Source: Conidiobolus incongruus B7586
Lineage: Eukaryota; Entomophthoromycota; Entomophthoromycetes; Entomophthorales; Conidiobolaceae
Length of the DNA stretch: 13,398 nucleotides
Direction of reading: 5' to 3'
NCBI GenBank assembly: GCA_000697335.1
Contig: JNEM01012087.1
Location: 1-13,398 of the forward strand
Part shown: piece after piece, positions 1 through 9,348 of the stretch
Numbering within the stretch: the first letter of the stretch is position 1
Layout of the letters: the number at the start of each line of letters is the position of its first letter
Translations under genes and position numbers: made by a program
Notes under the pieces: generated by a model
The model's database searches: none
The model's input: only the letters and a program-made list of their open reading frames with translations
Told to the model about the DNA's origin: nothing

Positions 1-209
1 TAATTTTTAAATTTTTATAACTATGCTTTAAGGATATTCAAATGAAAACTATTGATAATTTGTATCTAATTTAAAAATAATTAAAGTTTAATATTAAATT
101 TCAAATTAATATATTTTAATAAAAAATAATTATCAATTATTATATATAAACATAGCTTGATAATATTATTTTTATAAATTTTATATATATTGTATTTCTT
201 AAAACATAT

Positions 210-709
210 GATATATTTGAGAAATCAGAAATTAAAAAACTTGCCATTTTTTCTTTTTAAACTAATAATACTAATATAACTAATCAATTCATCAAAGCTT
301 TTAATATTGCAAATCTTAGTATAAAGCCTATTTTGACTAAGTAAGCAATATTATATGCAACAAAAACCATTGTTTAATTAGAAAGATAATTAGTTAAAAA
401 TAATTACCTAAACTTTGTATAAATACATATAATCACTTCCGAACTAAAACATATTTTTTGAAATTTGCAAAGATATCATTTCTCAAATTAGATTATTTGG
501 ATTCACTAACTTGGTGGTTAATTCATCACTAGGAAGATATAATGGAGATATTTACAATTATTATTATAATTTAGTCAACATAAGTAATCTAACTCAAAAT
601 CCACACAGTTACTTTAGATTTGCCATTCAGCTCATATTTATTAAAATTTCATAATAGGATTCTTTAATTTAATTATAATTTGGGTAATTATGATATTGAA
701 ATAAAAATT
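210..709 (+). pseudogene. Decayed 3' part of an acyl-CoA oxidase gene
   Basis: This stretch lines up, in order and on the same strand, with the last ~150 codons of the intact gene at 3948-6135. The clearest blocks are CAATTCATCAAA at 284-295, TTATATGCA at 351-359, GAACTAAAACAT near 441-452, the stretch 470-560 (matching the codons for EIRKDVIP through GRYDGDIY) and 597-635 (matching NPPSYFKSTIQ). A last weak block at 692-709 resembles the codons for IELEI near the C-terminus. In-frame stops such as TAA at 342-344, others around 385-397, and small length changes show that it cannot encode the enzyme. It is closer to the 3948 gene than to the 9349 gene (for example the FIK and SYFK stretches), so it is probably a dead duplicate of that lineage. 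Bases 1-209 may hold more of it: 13-45 faintly resembles the FINAWDLACAM codons, but I cannot fix a 5' boundary. Confidence 0.85.
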
Positions 710-1244
710 AAATTATTAGTTATTCAATATAAAGTGAAGGTAAATAATTAGTCATATTTTTATTTATTATCATAATTATAAATAATACCTTATTGGTATT
801 TATTTATTTAGATATTATATATAATAAATAATTTTAATTATTTTGTATCAAATATTATATCAGATATCAAATATAATATTATCCTAAAATATCAAACTTT
901 TATACAAAAAATAATAATTTTAGTATTTAATATAAATTTTATAAAGTTTATAATTTGATATTTTCAATCCTGTCAGATACAAATTATAATGATATTAAAT
1001 ATATAAATATAACTATAAAGCAATTAATATTTTATTTAATAATATATCAATTTTCAATTAATAAGTTAATTTCAATATTTATGAGGAGATTGACATTATT
1101 AAATTATGTTAAATAAATAAATTAATATCTATATAATAATTATTTAAAATTATACTAATATATATATAAATCCAAATGATGTAAATCAATAGAAAAGATA
1201 TCATAATTATAATACAATAGCCAGTAGTATATATTACAACATAC

Positions 1245-1262
1245 ATATATATATATATATAT
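1245..1262. repeat. (AT)9 microsatellite
   Basis: Nine uninterrupted AT dinucleotides in AT-rich intergenic DNA. This is a simple repeat with no apparent function. Confidence 0.9.
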
Positions 1263-3204
1263 TCATATTTGATAAATATCATTTATTTACAAATATAGTA
1301 CATTCCATTTTGATCGATATTAGGAGTTCGAGTTAATATATTTAAATATATTTTAAGTTTTATACGTTATTCATTATAATATATAAACTATTTATGGTAT
1401 AGTTCTTGTTATTAAATTAATAAATAATAATTATCCAATTATACAACGAAATTAAACTTTTTGATTCAAACATTGAAATATTGAATATAGACATTAAAAC
1501 TAAGATATTACTTATTAATTCATTAGTTATTCAACTTTTATTTAAGATATTTATTTTATAATATTAAATAACTATCTCATATTTTACATGACTTTGGCAT
1601 CATTAAGCCCTAGGGTATTTAACATATTGTCATTCCCAATCCTTATATTAAAAATTTATATATTTTTGTATCAATAGAATATTAGCTTATAATCTTGTAA
1701 TAAATAGTTTGATTATAATATAAAGATCGAAGTATATAAACAATAGTATTGATATTTCATGCTATTATATAGTTTGAGGGAAATCTATAAAAAAAATAAT
1801 AATTTAATAAATTATAATAAAAAAGATTAATATAAAATATTTATTATTCAATCCATATATATAACAAAAAAAAACTTAAATTTTTTGAAAATTGTTTTTG
1901 TATAAGAATGAGAGTATTTTTAATTCATATATGCAATACCATTTTTAAATTAAAATTACATTTCCTAAAATTTATATCACCACCAAAGATTTTTTTGTCA
2001 CATGTTACAGTTTTGAAAGTAATTAATTTATTGTATTAAAAATATAAAATGAATAAAATATTGTTTGATAGATATTTACTATATTGGGAGAATGTTTATT
2101 GGGCAGGTGTTGGTATTCTGTCCATACTGATATTTTAAGTTGAAATTTAACAATTCCTATTGGTAATACTTCCATTTCTTTTTTGGTCTAAAATCTGAGG
2201 TGGTGTTATTATTGGATTTAAGTTATTCATTTTTTCTATTTTAAATTTATTATGATTAAATTCACTAAAATTTAAAAAATTAGTAAGTAAAATTTAAATA
2301 AATTCAGCACTAAAAAGATGAATATCTGTAAGTATTTTTAGTTTTCATAATAATATTGTATTATTATTAAAGGCGAAATTATCAAATATTTAATTACATT
2401 AATAAGTCATACATCATCATATGAAAATCAATATCTTAATAATTTGCATGATATCTCAGAAATTTTTAAATTGAAAATATTATAAAACCTTAATTTTTTA
2501 TACTATCTTAATATGTAAAGCTTTTCTACTTAATTATAATAAATTTAAAATACTGAATATAAAATTAAATATAAAATTGTATCATAAATCTGGATTGAAA
2601 GATTGAACGTGAGTGAAGTTTTCAATGAATAGTAATATATTATATAAATATACAATGCTATGACTATTTTCTACATTTAAAAAATTGAGTCAATTCAAAT
2701 ATTGTCAGCATTTGTTAATATATATAGTTACTCAAATATATAATATAAAGTATAATAATTTCCTTAAATTGTCAAATATACAAAATATTAAATATTAAAC
2801 TATTGTTCATACCACTTTGAGTTATTAAATAAATCAATTAATAATATTCTTCTATTTTCAATGTTAGTAATGATTTTGGAATCAATATTAGTTAATTGTA
2901 TAATCATTTATCAATTTCAGTAGCAAATTTTGCTATTTCAACTTTATTATTCGCTATTTAAGTCAAATATTTTAACTTATATAGAGTATATCTCCATACT
3001 TGGAGTGGTTAATTTTTTTTAATATAATATTTTTACATTTTAATTTTTCCATATTTAAAAAGGATAAGTCACATCATAAATGATCTTAATGCAAACTCGA
3101 AAAAACTTTATGCATGCACCTAAAATAAGGAGTTTATTTGAATTTTTCGAAATTCATCAACCATCCAAAATGCCTTATTTTAATGTTATTTTGAATTTTT
3201 ATGG

Positions 3205-3208
<4 letters not shown>

Positions 3209-3238
<30 letters not shown>
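3209..3238. repeat. (AT)15 microsatellite
   Basis: Fifteen uninterrupted AT dinucleotides, followed by GT and another short AT run. It is the longest simple repeat in the window and could be length-variable between strains. The small open frame spanning it (repeating Y-I) is an artefact of the repeat. Confidence 0.95.
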
Positions 3239-3246
<8 letters not shown>

Positions 3247-3890
3247 TGTATTGTTAATATTTGAATAATATATAAATATAAATATATATGTCCTTTATTA
3301 ATAATCGTAATTGAAATAATTCTTGAATTTAACTTTTTCAATCGTGATCAAATATTACTGAAATTATTAGTTCAAAGAATAAACAAAACATACTCTTATT
3401 AATAGCTTAATATGCAATCAAAATATCAAAATTTGTTTTTCATATATTTATTTAATATAAAGTATAGGGAAATATGATTTAATATATTTATTAGATAATT
3501 GTATTTTGCCTTTCTTTCAAAATATAGTAATTTAACTAAATAAAAAGATATTTCCAATATAAGTTGAAAATTTTTAATTTCATTAATATTCATATTTAAT
3601 TGTTATACCAAAAAGTTTTCTTTCTTACTATTAATGATTTTCCAAAAGCTTTGAACTATAAGAAAATGACTGACATATAAATAATATAATTCCATTATTG
3701 GTTTCATTTTAATTTTTCTAACCAATTTCGTAGAGACCATTCACCAAATAGAGTGATTTTGACAAAATAGAGGTTAAATAATTTATTAATTATTGTGATA
3801 CAAATTTAATGCAGAATATAGGTTTAAAATGTAGTGAACACTTTTCACATTTGATTAATAGTGATACCTTTTCTTACAAAATTTTTAAAG

Positions 3891-3898
3891 TATAAATA
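3891..3898 (+). promoter_or_regulatory. Probable TATA box of the first acyl-CoA oxidase gene
   Basis: TATAAATA, preceded by G, lies 50 bases before the start codon at 3948, so transcription would begin around 3920 and leave a very short leader. The same GTATAAATA string precedes the second paralog at 9239-9247, which makes a functional TATA box more likely despite the AT-rich background. By eye I found no oleate-response-type CGG...CCG pair in the few hundred bases upstream. Confidence 0.5.
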
Positions 3899-3947
3899 AC
3901 CATATTATTCATTAAATAAATAGTAAATTTTGAAGATTTTTTGGATA

Positions 3948-6135
3948 ATGATAATTAATACAAATTTAAATCGTCTTTATCAGTTAAACCAACATTTGGT
4001 TAAGTTGAACCCTTGTAATGATATTGTAAATGAGTAAGTGAATCATATTCAGCGATATTATACCGTATCTAACCATATTATTTAACAGTCCCAAAACAAG
4101 TATTCAGGAAGAGAGAAAAAATCCGTCTTTCCCTATTTCTGATCTGACAGATCATATTAATGGAGGATCAGATGTCACTCGTATCAGAAGAATGGTCATG
4201 GAGCAATTGGAGCGTGATCCCTTGTGGCGAGTGGATAACAATCCCAATTTAAGTTTGAATGAGATTAGAGAAAAGACAATGAGAAAGATTAAGAATCTCG
4301 TCCAATATTTCCAAGCAGAAACAGTTCCAATGTTTAGGATTCGATTTGATGTCATAAATCTCGTAGATCCTGGTTTCCACACACGTATTGGTGTCCATTA
4401 TGGACTATTCATCGGATGTATACAAGGCCAAGGTACATCCCAACAACTCGAGTACTGGATTGAAAAGGGAGCAGTAGAAATGAAAAACTTTTTTGGATGC
4501 TTCGCAATGACAGAATTAGGACATGGATCTAACGTCCAGGGAATTGAAACTACTGCTACATTTGATGAAGATACTGATGAATTTATCATTCATACTCCTA
4601 CCCTCACCGCTACCAAATGGTGGATTGGTGGTGCTGCTCAGACTGCTACTCATGCTGCAGTTTTTGCTCAACTGATCGTCAAGGATAAAAATTACGGAGT
4701 CAAACCATTTGTTGTGCCATTAAGAAACCCCGAAGATTATTCACTTAAAATCGGGGTGAACATCGGCGATTGTGGTAAGAAAATGGGTAGAGATGCGATT
4801 GACAACGGTTATATCCAATTCAGTCATGTGAGAATCCCCAGATCATATATGCTTATGAAGTATACAAAGGTCGATAGTTCAGGCAATGTTACTGAGCCAC
4901 CAATGGCACAAGTGAGTTACGGTGCCCTACTCCTTGGTAGAGTCACAATGGTCAAGGATTCTGCCTTCTGGAGCTTTAAAGCATTAACAATAGCTTTGAG
5001 ATATGCAGCTATTAGACGCCAATTTGCGTCATCTCCTGGAAAACCCGAGACAAAGCTATTAGATTATCCCATCCATCAGCATAGATTGATTCCTCTCTTA
5101 GCAAAATCCTTTGCACTCCATGCAACTGCAAATGTAGTCAATGATATCTACGAAAATCTGCTTGATGTGATTGATGATGCTAAATCAGAAGAAAAAATGA
5201 AGAATGCAATGGCTATTATGAAAGAAACACATGCGACTAGTGCTGGACTTAAAGCCTTCGGAACCTGGGAGTGTCTTGACTTGATTGAGAAGTGCAGACA
5301 AGCATGTGGTGGCCATGGTTATTCCTCATATACTGGATTAGCTAACATGTATCAAGATTTCGCTCCTCAATGCACTTGGGAAGGTGATAATACCATTTTG
5401 ACTCTTCAATTGGGAAGATATTTAATTCAATCCTACCTCAACAGGAAATCTGAAAATCTCGCTCCAGGAATTAACTATTTGGCTTTGATTGATCAACCTG
5501 ATAAATTAGCTCAAAAATGCAGTGGTAAGACTGTGGAAGAGATTTTAAAGTTTGAAGTTTTTATCAATGCTTGGGACCTTGCATGTGCCATGGTAGTAAA
5601 AGAAGCCGGAGAAGCTTACGAAGCAGCTATTAAATCGGGTAAAAGTATAGATGAAGCATTCGAAATTGCATCAGTTGAAAGATTGAGAGCTGCCAAGATC
5701 CATACTAATGCATACACTATCAAGCAATTCATCAAATCTTTGGATACTGCTAAACCCAGCATCAAGCCCATACTATCCAAACTAGCCACTTTATATGCAG
5801 TCGACACTACTATTCAATTCTCAACAGAACTACTCGAAGCTGGCTATCTCAACTTCCAACAAATTGACATAATTAGATCGGAACTCAAGCATTTGTGCTC
5901 GGAAATTCGCAAAGATGTCATCCCACTTGTCGACTCGTTCGGATTCACCGATTACATCATCAATTCCCCATTGGGTAGATATGATGGTGATATCTATACA
6001 GCATACTTCAACTTGGTTCAGAGGAACAATCCATCTCAGAATCCTCCAAGTTACTTTAAATCAACTATTCAGCCATTATTAACACGTCCTAGTGAGGATA
6101 ATTCTGCAATTGAATTAGAAATTGATCAATCTTAA
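3948..6135 (+). CDS. ACOX: Peroxisomal acyl-CoA oxidase, copy 1 (710 aa, two exons)
   Basis: FAD enzyme oxidising acyl-CoA to trans-2-enoyl-CoA with O2, releasing H2O2: step one of peroxisomal beta-oxidation. CDS is join(3948..4033, 4089..6135). The start was chosen because 3948 is the first ATG after an in-frame stop (TAA 3924-3926), and the exon-1 peptide aligns with the paralog's (both have a ..LNPC/VNPC.. stretch). Visible parts: acyl-CoA oxidase N-domain ~30-150; FAD-binding middle domain with FGCFAMTELGHGSN at 164-177 and WWIGG at 206-210; alpha-helical domain with RYAAIRRQF at 333-341; ACGGHGYS at 434-441, followed by CTWEGDNT, whose E460 matches the family's catalytic glutamate; C-terminal domain with GRYDGDIYTAYF from 658. 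Length is normal for the family. The N-terminus carries a PTS2-like motif, R9-L-x5-H16-L17. The C-terminus ...EIDQS is not a PTS1. Identity to copy 2 is roughly 70-75% by eye. Substrate chain length cannot be told. Confidence 0.95.
4034..4088 (+). other. Intron of acyl-CoA oxidase copy 1
   Basis: 55-base intron with donor GTAAGT, branch-point-like CTAAC near 4069-4073 and acceptor AACAG. It is in phase 2: GA at the end of exon 1 joins T of exon 2 to give the Asp29 codon, followed by PKTSIQEERKNPSFPI. The paralog has an intron at exactly the same codon and phase. Splicing is inferred from these signals and from the protein alignment. Confidence 0.9.
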
Positions 6136-6149
6136 TCACTTTTTTTATT

Positions 6150-6155
6150 AATAAA
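6150..6155 (+). terminator. Candidate polyadenylation signal, copy 1
   Basis: AATAAA lies 15 bases after the stop codon of the first acyl-CoA oxidase gene. The hexamer is expected by chance in such AT-rich DNA, so only its position supports it. Confidence 0.35.
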
Positions 6156-6234
6156 CTGTCAAAATGCATAATTTAACTTTTTATCAATATATAACACCTT
6201 CTTTGAAATGTGATAATTATCAGGAGATGATATT

Positions 6235-6600
6235 ATTTACCTTTCTAATTCCCTCGACATCATGCTCTAACCTAGAAACCCGGACTGGTATAATCCTGCA
6301 AATGATCGCTTAAATAATAATTCTCCCTCGTTCCTATCCCGTCCGTTGCTCCGTATACCTATAATAGGCCTCATACTATTTGACATTAATAAATAGATCT
6401 CTCTCTACTTCATATGAATCTTCTTGTTACATCCCCTACTCAACCTTATGATCGCACTGTAGCTACAGCTATCGCGCGAGGACTTGTCGAGCATACTCTT
6501 CTCCTTGTTATCTTGTTTCTGTAAGGCATCACTCCTCGCATTGCTGGTAGGATGACTACCATAGCTCTTCGAGAGCTCCTGTCGGCGATAATAGTGATCA
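6235..6600 (+). mobile_element. Broken fossil island, possibly retroelement leader and gag-like remnant
   Basis: A sharply bounded G+C-richer island between the copy 1 gene and AT-rich DNA. Its right half (about 6414-6598) resembles the start of the coding-like stretch at 12728-12940. Shared features, in the same order, are a GCACTGTAGCTACAGCT-like word (6453-6469) against GCCACTGTTGCTGCTGG, and later a ..A.RM....AL.EL. protein pattern. Just before it sits a CATTAATAAA word and a GATCTCTCTCT tract (6384-6408), words that also occur in the leader/LTR candidate near 12561-12598, though in a different order. I read it as a second, older and broken remnant of the same element family. The family assignment is inference. 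A degenerate host gene fragment is the alternative. Confidence 0.35.
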
Positions 6601-9239
6601 TTAATTATAATTTTATAAATATTAATATTTAATAATAAATTTTATATTTTGTTTTAACCATTCAATATTATTTATTTTTATTGAAATTCTTAATTTTTAT
6701 ATCTATAGATTTTAATCAATTTTTATGAAAAAAAAATAATCAATATAAAAATATTTTTTTAATTGCAAAAAAATAATAATGTTAAATCTAGGTAACTGAT
6801 TTTGAAGTCATTCAATTAATTTATTTAATCGAAATATTTACCTCTCTATGAAGAAGGTATATCATAAATTATTCACAAGTTATTCAATTATTAGCAGCAT
6901 AGTTAATATAATGCCTAGTTGTCGAATCATTCAATTGACAACCTTATTATTAAAGATTGATTTATTTCATTATCCAATACTATTTCTTGAAAAAAATATT
7001 TATTTAAAATCTAAAATATCATAATTAAATAGTTTATATAATATAATTATTAAATTATAGATAAACTATTCACTCATATATTTTAATATTTTAGTTAAAT
7101 ATAATGATATTGATATTATATAATATATTAAATAAATTTTTAATTAGAATGATATACATAATAAAAATGAGATTGCTGTTAAAAAGTAATCAAATATAAT
7201 TATCATTTATGAAATTATTCATTTAGTGAAAATTACTCAAATGATTGAAGTGTTAATACTATAAATATATTAATAATTAATTTTCAATTTGGAATATTTA
7301 GCACAAACCATATTAACAATATAGTCAATTATTTTCCATAGCAGAGATGAATTATGATTGAACGATTGAAAATCTTCATTTGTACTGGCCTTAATACATT
7401 TTATTATCAAATTTAATGTTTAGTTTTCTTTACTAACTAGCTAGAAAATAGTCCTAATACCTATTTATAAGACTATAACAATTATTATGATATTTGAAGA
7501 ATATGACTATCTTTCGACTTTTAATGATTATATTTATTTAAATACTTTAATTCTTATTAGCTATCAAATCAATAATTATAAATTTAAAGAATAATGAAAA
7601 GTAATTGAATATATTCATTGATATTGGTATAGATTATGGTTTACATTATTATAATCTATACAGATTAACAAGTATATCCATATAAATCAATCTGATTTAA
7701 CTCTTTCTGTATAGTACTTTATATTATGTGTATTTTATATCAGTATATTTCCCAAACAAATCAAAGTGAAAATTTAATTAGAATCAATAAAAAGCCTTCT
7801 GATGAATCATTAATACATATTAGCAGAAAACAAGTTGTCATCAACAATATCTCAAAATACCAATGAATTCTTATAAACGAGTAACCTGATATATCTCCAA
7901 AATTTCATTTATTGATTGAAAATTCACATTCAGTGTAAAAAATAATTCTTTTAAAATGATCCAACTATTAGTAACAAAATTGTCTGAAATATTGACCATG
8001 TTTATATAATTTTATACTATTAACAACAGCTAAAATTTGAGTCAATGGCGATACCAATAAGCGATACAAAATTAATGTAAATAACAACAGTCTTCAACTG
8101 AACATTATAATTAATAATGTTATTTAAATAACACTAACAATTAAGCTATATTTGTTTGTAGATTTTGACTGAATAACATTAAAATCATAAAATATTTCCA
8201 AAAATTGAAAAAGAGTAAATTGATTAATATAGGCAATAAGTCTCAATGAATTAACATGTTTATGAAAAGAATTTGTATTCAAAACTTATCATAGTTCAAG
8301 TATGTTAAAATAATAATTCTAATCATCATCCAAACTTGATTCATTTTATCATTTTTAATATATTTATCCAAATTGTATTACTTCTCATCATTGGCATTAA
8401 TTACTGATTAATATATATTTGGTTAATTAAATAATAATATAAGGGATTGCAATTATACTAAAACCCTAGACTTTAATCGAATTAATCAAAAGAAGTCATA
8501 CTGACTATTCCTTATTTAGTTAGACTGAAACAATTTCTTCAATATCAAATATTGCTTTTAATATCTAATATTACAAAATATTTACAAAAAATTAACATCT
8601 TGTCTATGTTAGATATTTGGAATTAAATTTAAAAAGATATATTTCTATTATTCCCCATCAATTGAAAAATTTCGCGATTTTACTTGTTTAATATCTATTA
8701 TATATTCAAAGATAATTTAATACATTAACAATAATTAGATTAATCTTTTATGTTATGCAATATCCGAATTGTAAGCTTATCATTGCAAAAGGAATTAAAC
8801 CAATTAACCTAAGTTGATCGAAAAATAAACTTAAAATCAAGTGATAATTAGTTCTAAAATTCATATGAAAATTCAATTTTAATCATCCTACAAAGTTTGT
8901 CACATTTGAATCGTATATCAAATTTGGCAATTTATGTGGTCACGATGGATTCTAAATTTTCGGGGTTTTGTGGAATCAAGAAAAAAATTGAAGAAAGTTG
9001 ATAATTAATGTGGAAATATGAACTTAAATGTATAGTGAAAAGAGATAAATCAAATATTATTCAATAATAGCATTTTCATATAAGCTTCATTTCGTATAGT
9101 TAAGATGAGTTATAATGAATATTCATTTTAAATTTTAACAAATATTATTAATATTACCATTGTTACACATATTAAATACACGCAGATGGTCAAGTGATGA
9201 AAAAATAAATGATCTCAATTAGTGTAATCCATCCACTAG
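6601..9239. other. AT-rich intergenic DNA, no gene seen
   Basis: About 2.6 kb of A+T-rich sequence without a supportable gene or RNA. The most unusual patch is 8865-9010, which is relatively rich in G+C (including CGGGG at 8961-8965). It shows short ordered matches to the part of the acyl-CoA oxidase genes around the ACGGHGY and EGDNT codons, so it may be a heavily decayed copy. The evidence is too thin for a pseudogene call. Confidence 0.65.
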
Positions 9240-9247
9240 TATAAATA
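9240..9247 (+). promoter_or_regulatory. Probable TATA box of the second acyl-CoA oxidase gene
   Basis: TATAAATA preceded by G, identical to the box of the first paralog, but 102 bases before the start codon rather than 50. The expected leader (about 9270-9348) contains a C/A-rich tract at 9267-9290 with two CCC triplets and a run of nine A. No upstream ATG lies between the box and the start codon. The longer leader suggests that the two paralogs differ in expression level or timing. Confidence 0.5.
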
Positions 9248-9348
9248 CTTGGATAATTGTATCAATCCTCCCAAAAACCCAAAAAAAAACTTTCAATTTT
9301 GAATCTTTAAATATTATATTTTTTGTATATTATTTTTATTTTTGATCA

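Larger units (their letters stand above)
716..3890. other. AT-rich intergenic DNA, no gene seen
   Basis: More than 3 kb of very A+T-rich sequence with stops in every frame. It contains two AT microsatellites, listed separately. A few patches are richer in G+C: about 1290-1335, 1589-1640 and 2085-2225. The last of these shows short, ordered word matches to the acyl-CoA oxidase genes and is discussed as a doubtful relic. The open frame at 3080-3268 is only a chance run reading through the AT repeat. I see no tRNA, transposase, reverse transcriptase or other coding signature here. Confidence 0.7.

Noticed and set aside
1601-1625. CATTAAG..CCC word resembling the VPLRNPEDY codons of the acyl-CoA oxidases
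   Set aside because: It is too short, and out of order relative to the possible relic at 2091-2220. Matches of this size are expected by chance in this composition.
3080-3268. 62-codon open frame on the + strand
   Set aside because: It reads through the (AT)15 microsatellite, has a low-complexity Y/I-rich end, no family resemblance and no promoter or splice context.
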